Shown here one piece after another: positions 34,422 to 43,329 of a stretch of DNA of 62,585 bases; position 1 is the first letter of the stretch, and every line of letters starts with the position of its first letter. Under the pieces are notes generated by a model. The model searched no databases, had not been told where the DNA came from, and saw only the letters and a list, made by a program, of their open reading frames with translations. Origin of the DNA: Pseudomonas juntendi (GTDB lineage: Bacteria; Pseudomonadota; Gammaproteobacteria; Pseudomonadales; Pseudomonadaceae); assembly GCF_009932375.1 (NCBI RefSeq), contig NZ_BLJG01000111.1:1-62585 (forward strand). Reading direction: 5' to 3'. The position numbers and the translations under genes were made by a program.

Positions 34422-34764
34422 TAAGGCAGGCGCTATGAGCAAACCGCCCAACTTGTTCCCGCTAAAACCGAGTCGTGCCCCCCATCCGCTCGAAAGCCCC
34501 GTGTGGACGGCCCGCACATGGCGACCGTCGTCGGGCCGCCTGGTGAGGAGATCTATTGCGATGAATGGGGCCGGGTCATGGTCAGCTTCCCCTAAGACCG
34601 GGAAAGCAACAAACAACAAACTCAGCTCTTGCTGGGTGCGGGTATCCCAGGGTTGGGCCGGTGGCAATTGGGGAGCGGTGGCCATCCCGCGTATCGGCCA
34701 GGACGTAATCCAGTTCCAGGCAGAAGGGCATAGTCAGCGACCAACGACGCATAAGGCAGGCGCT
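34422..34764. repeat. 13-bp direct repeat bounding vgrG fragment B
   Basis: TAAGGCAGGCGCT occurs at 34422-34434 and again at 34752-34764, one at each end of vgrG fragment B. The second copy lies inside the IS66 fragment, encoding part of its LPYA motif. Recombination at this short homology may explain the shuffled order of fragments. Confidence 0.6.
34431..34717 (+). pseudogene. vgrG fragment B (OB-fold region)
   Basis: From CGCTATGAGC at 34431 the DNA follows the intact vgrG from 27351 for about 280 bp, with many substitutions. It retains MSKPPN in the wrong frame, the [16 protein letters not shown] region, and the segment for [13 protein letters not shown]. An in-frame TAA replaces a Gly codon (CCCCTAAGACC) and a deletion sits near 34709-34712. 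It is a decayed piece of a second vgrG, not a functional gene. Confidence 0.8.
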
Positions 34765-34905
34765 CAGATACGTAGTGTAGCCGCATAGAGCTCCTGGCCG
34801 TTGACCTTGGCGGCCTTGGGCGCAGCGATGAACAGCCGTGCCCTGCGCCCGATGACAAATGGCTCGATCGCACGCTCCGCACCGTTGTACAGCCAGCGTT
34901 TCAAT
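34718..34905 (-). pseudogene. IS66-family transposase (TnpC) C-terminal fragment
   Basis: The minus strand reads QLKRWLYNGAERAIEPFVIGRRARLF, then [11 protein letters not shown] and, after a frameshift, [17 protein letters not shown]. This order matches the end of IS66 DDE transposases (GAERAIKPFVIGRKNWLF, AKANGQEPYxWLR, LERLP, EDYEALLPW). It is truncated on both sides and frameshifted, so it cannot transpose. It sits between two vgrG fragments. Confidence 0.72.
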
Positions 34906-34908
34906 TGG

Positions 34909-35012
34909 CCCAGAATCATTGGCGCGTGAGCCGTGTCTTCCACAAAGGCAGCCAGTTCACCCGCTTGCAGGAGGAAGCCGCTGGCACCGATCAAAACACT
35001 CCGAGGCAAAAA
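34909..35012 (+). pseudogene. vgrG fragment A (region just before fragment B in an intact gene)
   Basis: The plus strand gives HWRVSRVFHKGSQFTRLQEEAAGTDQNT, matching HWRVNSVAHKGSQFTSLQEEAAGVDQST of the intact vgrG (27268-27350). In a normal vgrG this part comes directly before the segment found in fragment B. Here it lies after fragment B and beyond the IS66 piece, so the two parts have been transposed relative to each other. Confidence 0.75.
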
Positions 35013-35196
35013 CCGCCTCTACGCGATCTCAGCGTTATGTGCCCTGTTCAACAGTCTGGCGCTTTGCTTGATCGCGGCTGTGGCGCTACAGTTGACCAAT
35101 TGAGTAGGATTTAACGCTCATACTCGTTGTACGGTTAGTTTCGTCCTGGATACGACACATCCAGATCACGTCGGGGCTGCCTTGAACGGAGGTGCG

Positions 35197-35712
35197 ATGA
35201 TTAACCGAACAGCGGCTGACTGGCAGCGCCTGCAAGACCTGCCAGCGCTGCTCGAGCAGCTACCTACCCTCGCTGCAGAACTGGCGTTCGCCTTCTACAG
35301 CTTCACCTACAGCAGCCAGGACCATCAGCTCAGCGCAGGCAACCTTCCGCCACAGGGCACGCAATTGGTCCAGGCAGCACTGGACTTGCGGCCAGACACT
35401 CGCCAGTACTCGAACATGCCCGTGATGTGGAGCGAAAACGCATTCCAGTCTGCCACCGGCTCATGGGCGACGGCCTATGCTCTGGGCCTGCGTTACGGCT
35501 GGATCCAGCCGCTACAGGACGGTAGCGGCCGCAGCAGCCTGACGCTGCTGCGCCCTCATGTCAGGCTGTCGATCACCGAGCATTACGAAAAAGCCGCGTG
35601 GGTCATGTGGCTGGGTGAGCGCCTGCACCTGGCAGCCGCCCGGGAGGCAGGCCTGGCTGAACGCGAACATGGGCCGGCCTTTAACCCAGCTCTACGAAAT
35701 CGCTGTAATTGA
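35197..35712 (+). CDS. LuxR-type autoinducer-binding domain protein lacking the HTH
   Basis: This 171-residue protein starts at ATG 35197 after GGAGG. It has the autoinducer-binding fold of LuxR/QscR-type regulators: AFAFYSFTYSS near residue 30, YSNMPVMWSENAF near 75, ATAYALGLRYGWIQPL near 95 and SLTLLRPHVRLSITEHYEKAAWVMW near 115. A full-length relative would continue with a helix-turn-helix of about 65 residues. Here the sequence changes character after residue about 158 (NPALRNRCN) and stops 34 bp before the tRNA-side terminator. It is probably truncated by the rearrangement that abuts tRNA-Gly. Confidence 0.6.
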   Translation: MINRTAADWQRLQDLPALLEQLPTLAAELAFAFYSFTYSSQDHQLSAGNLPPQGTQLVQAALDLRPDTRQYSNMPVMWSENAFQSATGSWATAYALGLRYGWIQPLQDGSGRSSLTLLRPHVRLSITEHYEKAAWVMWLGERLHLAAAREAGLAEREHGPAFNPALRNRCN

Positions 35713-35745
35713 AAATGTACTTGGAACTTCGTGGCTGACAGAAAC

Positions 35746-35770
35746 GAAAAAAGACGCCGAAGCGTCTATT
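35746..35770 (-). terminator. Terminator after tRNA-Gly
   Basis: On the minus strand AGACGC-TTCG-GCGTCT is followed by TTTTTT. This is an ideal UUCG tetraloop intrinsic terminator, 45 bp after the 3' end of tRNA-Gly. Confidence 0.85.
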
Positions 35771-35814
35771 TTCGATGATTTACAGACCTCAATTGAAACC
35801 TGTAAATCCATATT

Positions 35815-35890
<76 letters not shown>

Positions 35891-35954
35891 GTCGTGATGG
35901 GTGCCATTCTAGCGATTTCAAAAACCGCGTCAACCCCTTGATTCAAAAAAACTT

Positions 35955-36515
35955 TTACTTCTGCTCCGAACCTTCGCGCAGGTGCGGCCAGGCCGCCAGC
36001 AGATAGTGCGCCATCGACCACAGTGTGAGCCCCGCCGCCACCAACAGCAATGCATAGCCGAGAATCACCCAGAAGGTCACCGCTGGCGGGTTGCCCAGCA
36101 GGATCACCAGCGCCAGCATCTGCGCTGCGGTTTTCCACTTGCCCAGGTTGGACACGGCCACGTGCGCCCGCGCGCCCAGCTCGGCCATCCACTCGCGCAG
36201 TGCCGAAACCACGATTTCACGGCCGATGATCACCGCCGCCGGCAGGGTGAGCCAGAAATTCGCGTGGGTCTGTACCAGCAGCACCAGGGCCACCGCCACC
36301 ATCAGCTTGTCGGCCACCGGGTCGAGGAAGGCACCGAACGGCGTGCTTTGCTGCAGGCGACGCGCCAGGTAGCCGTCCAGCCAGTCGGTGGCAGCGGCAA
36401 CCGCGAACACGCTGCTGGCGGCCATGTAACTCCACTGGTACGGCATGTAGAACAGTAGAATGAAGCACGGGATGAGCAGGACGCGTAGAACGGTGAGCAA
36501 GTTTGGAATATTCAT
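35955..36515 (-). CDS. pgsA: CDP-diacylglycerol-glycerol-3-phosphate 3-phosphatidyltransferase
   Basis: This 186-residue membrane enzyme starts at ATG 36515 ([11 protein letters not shown]). It makes phosphatidylglycerol phosphate from CDP-diacylglycerol. The CDP-alcohol phosphotransferase signature DG-x2-AR-x8-G-x3-D-x3-D is complete in [20 protein letters not shown] with following LDPVADK. About five or six membrane helices are visible. It lies between uvrC and tRNA-Gly, the normal Pseudomonas order. The upstream in-frame codons to 36533 lie in the uvrC-pgsA gap and are unlikely to be used. Confidence 0.95.
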   Translation of the reverse strand: MNIPNLLTVLRVLLIPCFILLFYMPYQWSYMAASSVFAVAAATDWLDGYLARRLQQSTPFGAFLDPVADKLMVAVALVLLVQTHANFWLTLPAAVIIGREIVVSALREWMAELGARAHVAVSNLGKWKTAAQMLALVILLGNPPAVTFWVILGYALLLVAAGLTLWSMAHYLLAAWPHLREGSEQK

Positions 36516-36547
36516 CGGTACGACTGGCCGCAAGTTGAGCCGGCATT

Positions 36548-38371
36548 CTACTCGCTATGCAGGCTGGCATAAATTGATTCGGCAAGCTTTTTGCTGATGC
36601 CGGGCGCTTTGGCAATTTCATCGATACTGGCGCGGTTGAGCTCCTGCAGGCCGCCGAAATGTTTCAGCAGGTCGCGGCGGCGCTTTGGCCCTACCCCGGC
36701 AACATCTTCCAGGCTGGACACCCGCCGCGCCTTGCCACGCCGGGCGCGATGGCCGGTGATGGCAAAGCGGTGGGCTTCGTCACGGATCTGCTGGATCAGG
36801 TGCAAGGCCGCAGAATCGCCCTTGAGGGTGAATTCGTGGTGCACGTCGTTCAGGTACAGGGTTTCGAAACCGGCCTTGCGCGTGACGCCCTTGGCGACAC
36901 CCAACAGGGTCAGTTCGCTGAAACCCAGCTCCTGCATCACATCGCGGGCCATGTTCAGCTGGCCCTTGCCACCGTCCACCAGCAGCACGTCGGGCAGTTT
37001 GCCCTCGCCGTCCTTGATACGCCCATAGCGGCGGGTCAGGGCCTGGTGCATGGCGGCGTAATCGTCGCCAGCGGTGATGCCTTCGATATTGAAGCGGCGG
37101 TAGTCGGACTTGATCGGCCCCTCGGGGCCGAACACCACGCAGCTGGCTACGGTGGCTTCGCCACTGGAGTGACTGATGTCGTAGCACTCCAGGCGCTGCG
37201 GCACTTCGTCCAGGCCCAGGACCTCGGCCAGGGCCTCGAAGCGGGCCGCCATGTGCTGACGGTTGGCCAGCCGGGCGTTGAGCGCCTGCTCGGCGTTGGT
37301 CACGGCCAGTTGCTGCCAGCGGGCACGGGTGCCCCTTACCCGGTGGCTGATGGTCAGCTCGCGCCCACGCAACGTGTGCAGGGCCTCGGTAATGGCGGTG
37401 AAGTCTTCGTGCACAACGTTGACGATCAACTCGCCTGGCAGTTCGCGCTCTGCATTGCCCAGGTAGTACTGGGAAAGAAAAGCGGCCATGACCTCGGCCA
37501 GGTCTTCCTCGATGCCCACCTGCGGGAAAAAGTTCTTGCTGCCCAGTACCCGCCCACCGCGCACGCTGATCAGGTGCACGCAGGCGCCACCCGGATTGAC
37601 GAAGGCAGCGATGACATCGACATCACCTGTGCCACCTTCGATGTACTGCTGGTCCTGCACGCGGCGCAGCAGGCTGATCTGGTCGCGCAGTTCGGCGGCT
37701 TTTTCGAAATCGAGTGCCATGGCGGCTTTCTCCATTTCGGCATTCAACTCATTGCCCAACTGCTGGCTGCGCCCTTCCAGGAACATCACCGAATGGCGCA
37801 CGTCCTCGGCATATTCCTGAGGGCTTACCAAGTCGGTGCACGGCCCTTTGCAGCGCTTGATCTGGTACTGCAGGCAGGGCCGGGTGCGGTTGGCGTAATA
37901 GCTGTCTTCGCACTGGCGCACGGAAAAGGCCTTCTGCAACAGGCTGAGGCTTTCACGTATGGCGCCGGCGCTGGGGTATGGGCCGAAGTAACGGCCCTTG
38001 GCCTTTTTCGCGCCCCGATGAATACCCAGGCGGGGAAACTCCCCGTCAGACAAGAACACGTAGGGGTAGGACTTATCGTCGCGCAGCAGGATGTTGTAGG
38101 GCGGCCGCCATTCCTTGATCAGGTTCTGCTCCAGCAGCAACGCCTCGGTTTCATTGGCGGTGATGGTGGTCTCGACCTGGGCGATGCGCGCAACCAGCGC
38201 GGCGGTCTTGGGGGCCAGGCCGGTCTTGCGGAAATAGCTGGCCAGGCGCTTTTTCAGGTTCTTGGCCTTGCCCACATACAGCAGGCGGGCGTCGACGTCG
38301 AACATCCGATAAACGCCGGGGCGACCACTGCAGGTCGCCAGGAATGCGCTGGCATCAAAAACTTGGGACAT
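36548..38371 (-). CDS. uvrC: Excinuclease ABC subunit C
   Basis: This 607-residue UvrC is full length. The GIY-YIG N-terminal nuclease has [10 protein letters not shown] and [18 protein letters not shown] (residues 15-50). The UVR motif (about 200-235) has [19 protein letters not shown]. The RNase H-like nuclease carries the catalytic Asp in [16 protein letters not shown] (about 395) and VDGGKGQLN (about 460). A C-terminal HhH pair includes [18 protein letters not shown]. It makes both incisions in nucleotide excision repair. It is 5 bp after gacA, the classic gacA-uvrC operon. A complete-length antisense frame on the other strand is a codon-bias shadow. Confidence 0.97.
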   Translation of the reverse strand: MSQVFDASAFLATCSGRPGVYRMFDVDARLLYVGKAKNLKKRLASYFRKTGLAPKTAALVARIAQVETTITANETEALLLEQNLIKEWRPPYNILLRDDKSYPYVFLSDGEFPRLGIHRGAKKAKGRYFGPYPSAGAIRESLSLLQKAFSVRQCEDSYYANRTRPCLQYQIKRCKGPCTDLVSPQEYAEDVRHSVMFLEGRSQQLGNELNAEMEKAAMALDFEKAAELRDQISLLRRVQDQQYIEGGTGDVDVIAAFVNPGGACVHLISVRGGRVLGSKNFFPQVGIEEDLAEVMAAFLSQYYLGNAERELPGELIVNVVHEDFTAITEALHTLRGRELTISHRVRGTRARWQQLAVTNAEQALNARLANRQHMAARFEALAEVLGLDEVPQRLECYDISHSSGEATVASCVVFGPEGPIKSDYRRFNIEGITAGDDYAAMHQALTRRYGRIKDGEGKLPDVLLVDGGKGQLNMARDVMQELGFSELTLLGVAKGVTRKAGFETLYLNDVHHEFTLKGDSAALHLIQQIRDEAHRFAITGHRARRGKARRVSSLEDVAGVGPKRRRDLLKHFGGLQELNRASIDEIAKAPGISKKLAESIYASLHSE

Positions 38372-38376
38372 GAGGT

Positions 38377-39015
38377 TTACAGGCTTGCGTCAACCATACC
38401 GTGGCGAACGGCCAGCAAGGTCAATTCGACGTCGCTGGTGACCGAGAGTTTTTCAAAGATCCGATAACGGTAAGTATTGACGGTCTTGGGCGAGAGGCAC
38501 AACTTGTCGGAGATGATCTGCACTTTCTGGCAACCGACGATCATCAGGGCGATCTGGATTTCCCGCTCGGACAAGGCGTCGAACGGCGAGCCTTGTGGCT
38601 GGAACGGCTTGAGCGCCAGCTGCTGGGCGATCTGCGGGCTGATGTAGCGCTGGCCGGCAAATGCCAGGCGGATGGCCTGGACCATTTCATCGAGCCCTGC
38701 GCCCTTGGTCAGGTAACCGGCAGCGCCGGCCTGCAGCAAGCGCGTGGGGAACGGGTCTTCCTCGCACACGGTGACTGCAACCACTTTGATGTCTGGGTGG
38801 CTGCGCAACAGTTTGCGAGTGGCTTCCAGGCCGCCGATGCCGGGCATTTTCACGTCCATCAGCACCACGTCTGGCTTCAGCTCACGGGCCAGCTTGAGCG
38901 CCGACTCGCCCGAGTCCCCCTCACCCACCACCTGCAGGCCGTCAATGTCGGCCAACATGCGCGTAATACCGGTTCGTACCAGATCGTGATCATCGACGAC
39001 TAAGACCCTAATCAA
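38377..39015 (-). CDS. gacA: Response regulator GacA (UvrY)
   Basis: This 212-residue FixJ/NarL-type regulator has receiver residues Asp-Asp in VVDDHDL, the phospho-Asp in [10 protein letters not shown] near residue 54, and Lys in YLTKGAG near 104. The LuxR-type HTH has [12 protein letters not shown] and [17 protein letters not shown]. The preferred start is the rare TTG at 39013-39015, with GAGGTG 6 bp upstream; it gives [10 protein letters not shown] as in other Pseudomonas GacA. A GTG two codons earlier is possible. GacA drives Rsm small RNA genes and thereby T6SS and secondary metabolism, both relevant to neighbours here. Confidence 0.95.
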   Translation of the reverse strand: MIRVLVVDDHDLVRTGITRMLADIDGLQVVGEGDSGESALKLARELKPDVVLMDVKMPGIGGLEATRKLLRSHPDIKVVAVTVCEEDPFPTRLLQAGAAGYLTKGAGLDEMVQAIRLAFAGQRYISPQIAQQLALKPFQPQGSPFDALSEREIQIALMIVGCQKVQIISDKLCLSPKTVNTYRYRIFEKLSVTSDVELTLLAVRHGMVDASL

Positions 39016-39254
39016 GCACACACCTCATCAGCAGGGCGATTGGATCCCGCCACCTTAACAAAATTTTTCACAGTGGGCCTAACGCATTACTTCCGTCAGA
39101 AACGTCCGACGCTCAACTGTGAGAATCCATACTGTTTACCGGGGTTTAACATGACCCGTCAAGCGCGCCAGCAGGTAGGCAACGTGCCGGCTGATCGTCG
39201 ATATGGATCCTTGATGCCTGCGCCGTTCGCGCTGGACACGCCAGCGCCTGGCGA

Positions 39255-39686
39255 TCACTCGATAGCGCGCTGCATACGCACGAAGCAATCGTCTTCACCC
39301 ATCTCGATAAACCCATGGCGCTGGTAAAGGCGGCGTGCCGGATTGCTGCGAAACACCATCAGCCTGAGCAGCGGCAACTGCCGCTGCCTGGCCCACAGTG
39401 CCAACTGCTCCAGCACCCAACTGCCAACACCGCGCCCGCGGTGCTCGGGGAGCAAATGCAACTCGCGGATGAACAGGGCCTGGCGGTCCTGGCTGAGGCT
39501 GCAGTAACCCAGCACCGCGGTGCCATCTGCCACCAGCCACTGTTCGCGCCAGCCCCAGGCCTGGTCGAAGGCGTCTTCCACCCATAGCAGACCATATTGG
39601 CCGTAATAAGGGAGCATGGCGCGGCGAGTCAGGTCGCGGGCGAAGGTGCAGTGGCTGGTGGTGGCAGGGATCAGTTGCAGGCCCAT
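39255..39686 (-). CDS. GNAT-family N-acetyltransferase
   Basis: This 143-residue GNAT protein starts at ATG 39686 (MGLQLIPATTSH). An in-frame TTG three codons earlier has no better ribosome-binding site. Motif A is FIRELHLLPEHRGRGVGSWVLE near residue 73, with the acetyl-CoA loop R-G-R-G-V-G. The C-terminal NPARRLYQRHGFIEMGEDD is the usual beta6-beta7 end. It is a stand-alone gene between gacA and the ProQ-like gene; the substrate is unknown. The 239-bp gap to gacA carries the gacA promoter and no visible gene. Confidence 0.85.
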   Translation of the reverse strand: MGLQLIPATTSHCTFARDLTRRAMLPYYGQYGLLWVEDAFDQAWGWREQWLVADGTAVLGYCSLSQDRQALFIRELHLLPEHRGRGVGSWVLEQLALWARQRQLPLLRLMVFRSNPARRLYQRHGFIEMGEDDCFVRMQRAIE

Positions 39687-39803
39687 GTCAATCAACGCTC
39701 ACGGTCGCGGTTGACGTTGTGCCCGGGGCTGTCCAGTAGGGCAGCCCCAGGCACCGATGCACGGAGGCGATCAGTAGTTTCGCCAGGTTGGCGAGGGGCG
39801 GGG

Positions 39804-40313
39804 TCAGGCCTCAGGCTGCTCGGCAGCAGGCTCGGCGGCAGGGGCGGCAGCCTGTGCCTTGGCCTTGGCCCGGTTACGGCGTTCCTGGCTGCGGTGCCGC
39901 GCAGCCTGCTGCTTGGCATGCAGTGCCTGTGCAGCAGTCACGGTACCCGCGGCTTGGCCACTGAGGTCCAGGCGCGGTGCATTTTCGACCATGCTGGCCC
40001 AGTACCTGGCGCCGCGGCACCAGGTGGAAATACCCAGCTTCAGCTGTTCACGGGTCAGGCCGAGCAGCTCCAGGTGTTGCTCGGCATCCTTGAAGATGCC
40101 TTCTTTGAGCGGCACCTTGGGGGCCGGGTTGACCGGGAAGGCCAGGGGAAAATGCTTCTGCAAAGGCCAGATCGCAGCGACCGCCGGATCCTGTTCGCGC
40201 GGCTTCGCCTGCGGGGACGGCTTGCGCTTTGGCTGTTTCGCGCTTTCGGCCTTTACCTGCTGTTTCTCCGCCCGCAGGCGGTCGCGTAGCTCTGCTAGTT
40301 GTTCAAAACCCAT
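39804..40313 (-). CDS. ProQ/FinO-domain RNA-binding protein
   Basis: This 169-residue protein has a basic, Lys/Gln-rich N-terminal arm (residues 10-40), then a ProQ/FinO domain at about 45-130 marked by AIWPLQKHFPLAFP, PLKEGIFKDAEQHL and ISTWCRGARYWASMV. The tail (about 130-169) is low-complexity Ala/Glu/Pro after an Arg-rich helix. ProQ-type proteins bind structured RNA and 3' hairpins as post-transcriptional regulators. Length fits the short ProQ-like proteins of pseudomonads rather than E. coli ProQ. Confidence 0.88.
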   Translation of the reverse strand: MGFEQLAELRDRLRAEKQQVKAESAKQPKRKPSPQAKPREQDPAVAAIWPLQKHFPLAFPVNPAPKVPLKEGIFKDAEQHLELLGLTREQLKLGISTWCRGARYWASMVENAPRLDLSGQAAGTVTAAQALHAKQQAARHRSQERRNRAKAKAQAAAPAAEPAAEQPEA

Positions 40314-40396
40314 CGTTCAATTCACTGCTTGTGGTTGATTGCGGGGTGCAAGGATAACCCATGCAGCCACCCCAGTGTTTGCAGGTCATCTTTCCA

Positions 40397-40951
40397 TCAG
40401 CTGAATACCCACAACACCCGCGTTGGTTTGCCGGTCAGGTTGGCATAACGAAAGCTGGCATGTGGCTGCAGCTGGAAACTGTCATTGGCGCGCAGGGTAA
40501 CGGGCTCACCGCCGTCGAGCCACACGGTCAATTCGCCTTCGAGCACGAAACACCCCTGCTCTGAACTGTCGTCCAGGTACTCCTCGCCACTGCTCGCCCC
40601 AGGTTCAAGGTGGCTATCGAGCATGGAGAAGGCGCCACTGATGCTGGGGGATGCCAGCACATCGGTGATGCCACCGGCCAGGTGCAAGGTGCGGCGCTCG
40701 TGCGGGCGGGTAACCCAGCCGAGCTCGCGGGGCTTGGCCAGCTTGTAGAAGTAGGCAGTCGACACACCGAGCTCTTCGCTGATGGCCGTCAGGTCGGCGA
40801 CGGTCGGGCGCGAAACACCGCGCTCGACCTGGGACAGGAACCCCACCGAGCGGCCGATACGCTGGGCCAGCTCGCCAAGGGTCAGGCCCTTGAACTTACG
40901 CAGGTCGCGAATCAGTACTGCCAGGCCTTCGATTTCTTCGTGCACTTTCAT
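40397..40951 (-). CDS. XRE-cupin transcriptional regulator (PuuR-like)
   Basis: This 184-residue regulator starts at ATG 40951 (MKVHEEIEGLAVLIRDLR). Residues 10-68 are an XRE helix-turn-helix with LTLGELAQRIGRSVGFLSQVERG; residues 105-180 are a cupin with EYLDDSSEQGCFVLEGELTVWL. PuuR-type XRE-cupin proteins repress putrescine-utilisation genes. The next three genes on the same strand (aminotransferase, gamma-Glu-GABA hydrolase, gamma-Glu-putrescine synthetase) are that pathway, so it is very likely their local regulator. An inverted repeat just before its start suggests autoregulation. A longer frame to 41014 is unlikely because it crosses that repeat. Confidence 0.88.
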   Translation of the reverse strand: MKVHEEIEGLAVLIRDLRKFKGLTLGELAQRIGRSVGFLSQVERGVSRPTVADLTAISEELGVSTAYFYKLAKPRELGWVTRPHERRTLHLAGGITDVLASPSISGAFSMLDSHLEPGASSGEEYLDDSSEQGCFVLEGELTVWLDGGEPVTLRANDSFQLQPHASFRYANLTGKPTRVLWVFS

Positions 40952-40952
40952 A

Positions 40953-41008
40953 GTTGAATCGCGACGTTCGGACGGAAAAACAATGCCCTGAAAAGTACAG
41001 GATTCAAC
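40953..41008. promoter_or_regulatory. Inverted repeat before the XRE-cupin gene
   Basis: GTTGAATC at 40953-40960 is mirrored by GATTCAAC at 41001-41008, an 8-bp perfect inverted repeat spaced by 40 bp, directly upstream of the regulator's start codon. It could be two operator half-sites bound by looping or by separate dimers. It lies between the regulator and the end of the aminotransferase gene, so it can only serve the regulator's own promoter. Confidence 0.4.
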
Positions 41009-41094
41009 CTGCAAAGCAAAATGCTTCCAGGCCTTGCGCGTGCCAGCCAGGCAAACCGGGGCCGCTTTGCAGCCCCGCTGAGGCTACCTGCCGC

Positions 41095-42453
41095 TCAGCG
41101 AACAGCCTCATACGTGAGGTCGAGGCATTTGCGCGCCTTTGCCACCAGCTCGTCGATCTCGGCAAGGCTGATCACCAAAGGCGGCGCGATGATCATGGTG
41201 TCGCCCACCGCGCGCATGATCAGGCCGTTGTCGAAGCAGTGCTGGCGGCAGATCATGCCCACGCCTTTGCCTGGGTAGCGGGTGCGGCTGGCCTTGTCTT
41301 TTACCAGCTCGATCGCGCCCAGCATGCCCAGGCCACGCACCTCACCGACCAACGGGTGGTCGGCCAGCTCACGCAGGCGCTGCTGCAGGTAAGGCGCAGT
41401 CTTATCCTGCACCTGCGTGATGATCTGCTCGTCGCGCAGGATGCGCAGGTTCTCCAGCGCCACCGCCGCGGCCACCGGGTGGCCGGAATAGGTAAAGCCG
41501 TGGTTGAAATCGCCACCTTCGCTGACGACCCGCGCCACCTCGTCACGCACGATCACGCCGCCCATCGGTATGTAGCCCGAAGTCAGGCCCTTGGCGATCG
41601 TCATCAGGTCGGGCTCGAGGTCATAGTAGTCAGTACCGAACCACTGCCCGGTACGGCCAAAGCCGCAGATCACTTCATCGGCCACGAACAGGATGTCGTA
41701 CTTGGCAAGGATCTGCTTGACCTTTGGCCAGTAAGTGTCCGGCGCAATGATCACGCCCCCGGCACCCTGGATCGGCTCGGCGATGAAGGCTGCGACGTTG
41801 TTTTCGCCCACCTCCAGAATCTTGCGCTCCAGCTGCTCGGCGGCCCACACACCGAAGTCGGCCTCGGTCATGTCGCCGCCCTCGCCGAACCAGTACGGCT
41901 GCGGGATATGCACGATATCCGGGATCACCCCGCCCTGCTGGTGCATGCCGCTCATGCCCCCCAGGGCAGCGCCTGCCACGGTAGAGCCGTGGTAGCCGTT
42001 GATGCGGCCGATGATCACCTTCTTGTCGGGCTGGCCTTTCAGCGCCCAGTAGTGGCGCACCATGCGCAGCACGGTGTCATTGCCTTCGGAACCGGAGCCG
42101 GTGAAGAACACATGGTTCATGCCTGGCGGGGCCAGGTCGGCGATCGCCTTGGCCAGCTCCAGCGCCGGTGGGTGCGCGGTCTGGAAGAACAGGTTGTAGT
42201 ACGGCAGCTGCTTCATTTGCTGGCTGGCGACCTCCGCCAGCTCATCGCGGCCATAGCCGACCGCCACGCACCACAGGCCAGCCATGGCATCGAGGATCTT
42301 GTTGCCCTCGCTATCCCACAGGTATACGCCCTTGGCCTGGGTGATGATGCGCGGGCCTTTCTCGGCCAACTGTTTAGCATCGCTGAACGGCGCCAGGTGG
42401 TGGTCGCGGCTAAGCGCTTGCCAAGCCTGGGTCTGCGAATTCTGTGCACTCAT
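41095..42453 (-). CDS. spuC: Class III aminotransferase, putrescine/polyamine:pyruvate type
   Basis: This 452-residue PLP aminotransferase matches SpuC-like enzymes. It starts at ATG 42453 (MSAQNSQTQAW). Key residues are GSGSEGNDTVLRM near residue 118 (PLP phosphate), INGYHGSTVAGAAL near 150, the Asp in LFVADEVICGFGRTG near 258, and the PLP Lys in MTIAKGLTSGYIPMG near 287. It transfers the amino group of putrescine or a related omega-amine to pyruvate. It is 5 bp downstream of the class-I glutamine amidotransferase gene, in an operon with the gamma-glutamylation pathway. The symbol rests on family likeness and context. Confidence 0.85.
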   Translation of the reverse strand: MSAQNSQTQAWQALSRDHHLAPFSDAKQLAEKGPRIITQAKGVYLWDSEGNKILDAMAGLWCVAVGYGRDELAEVASQQMKQLPYYNLFFQTAHPPALELAKAIADLAPPGMNHVFFTGSGSEGNDTVLRMVRHYWALKGQPDKKVIIGRINGYHGSTVAGAALGGMSGMHQQGGVIPDIVHIPQPYWFGEGGDMTEADFGVWAAEQLERKILEVGENNVAAFIAEPIQGAGGVIIAPDTYWPKVKQILAKYDILFVADEVICGFGRTGQWFGTDYYDLEPDLMTIAKGLTSGYIPMGGVIVRDEVARVVSEGGDFNHGFTYSGHPVAAAVALENLRILRDEQIITQVQDKTAPYLQQRLRELADHPLVGEVRGLGMLGAIELVKDKASRTRYPGKGVGMICRQHCFDNGLIMRAVGDTMIIAPPLVISLAEIDELVAKARKCLDLTYEAVR

Positions 42454-42458
42454 TGTCT

Positions 42459-43262
42459 TCACTCCATCAGGTCGCGCAGGCGCGCTGCGCGGTGGGGTTG
42501 CTTGCGGTTCTGGCGCAGCAGCGAGCGCTGGCGGCAAGCCGCGCCGAACGCCTGGAACAGGGTCAGGTACTGCGGGTTGTCCATGACCTGGTACTCGGGG
42601 TGCCATTGCACGGCCAGGCTGAAGCCCTGGCCGTTGTCCAGCGAGATCGCCTCCACCAGGCCGTCAGGCGCCAGCGCCTCCACCCTCAGCCCAGGCGCCA
42701 GCACATCGATGCCCTGGCCGTGGATGGAGTTGACCTCGAACACTGCCGGCAAGCCCAGGCGCTCGAGCAAACCACCTGGCTGCACATGCATGGTGTGGCG
42801 CGGGCCATATTGCTTGTCGATGGGCTCGCCCGCACGTTCGCGGTGGTCCATGAATGCGCCAGCCTCATGCACGTTCTGATGCAGGGTGCCGCCCAGTGCC
42901 ACGTTCATTTCCTGAAAACCACGGCAGATGCCCAGCACCGGCACGCCGGCGGCGATCGCCGCGCGCATCAGCGGTAACGTGGTGGCGTCCCGCAGCGGGT
43001 CGTGCTGGGTGCCCTCGGCACTGGCCGCGCCGTGGTAGTGAAACGGCTCGATATTGGACGGCGAACCGGTAAAGATCAGCCCGTCCACCACCGCGAGGAT
43101 GTCGGCGCTGTCGAGCAGCTCGCCCAGGCTGGGTATCACGATGGGCAGGCCGCACGCCGCCTTGGCTGCCGCACGTGCATACTTCTCGGCAATGGTCTGG
43201 GTGGCATGCTGCCCGCTCAGGGTGGTGCAAGCGGTGATGCCGATCACGGGCACACGTGGCAT
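42459..43262 (-). CDS. puuD: Gamma-glutamyl-gamma-aminobutyrate hydrolase (class I glutamine amidotransferase-like)
   Basis: This 267-residue protein starts at ATG 43262 after GGAGG. It is a class I amidotransferase-like hydrolase. The nucleophile Cys is in PVLGICRGFQEMNVALGG near residue 114, and the His-Glu pair is in VQWHPEYQVMD near residue 225. PuuD/SpuA-type enzymes release GABA and glutamate from gamma-Glu-GABA, the last glutamylated intermediate of putrescine breakdown. It is followed by the aminotransferase and preceded by the synthetase. In Pseudomonas the equivalent gene is often named spuA. Confidence 0.88.
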   Translation of the reverse strand: MPRVPVIGITACTTLSGQHATQTIAEKYARAAAKAACGLPIVIPSLGELLDSADILAVVDGLIFTGSPSNIEPFHYHGAASAEGTQHDPLRDATTLPLMRAAIAAGVPVLGICRGFQEMNVALGGTLHQNVHEAGAFMDHRERAGEPIDKQYGPRHTMHVQPGGLLERLGLPAVFEVNSIHGQGIDVLAPGLRVEALAPDGLVEAISLDNGQGFSLAVQWHPEYQVMDNPQYLTLFQAFGAACRQRSLLRQNRKQPHRAARLRDLME

Positions 43263-43329
43263 AGCGTCCTCCGGCAATGGGTATTGCGCGTGGTTTAGGT
43301 TGGCAAGGGATGAGGGCGAACCGCAGGCG

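Noticed and set aside
36659..38467. 602-codon rightward frame antisense to uvrC
   Set aside because: uvrC is unmistakable on the other strand; the frame has no recognised motif and a shadow-type composition.
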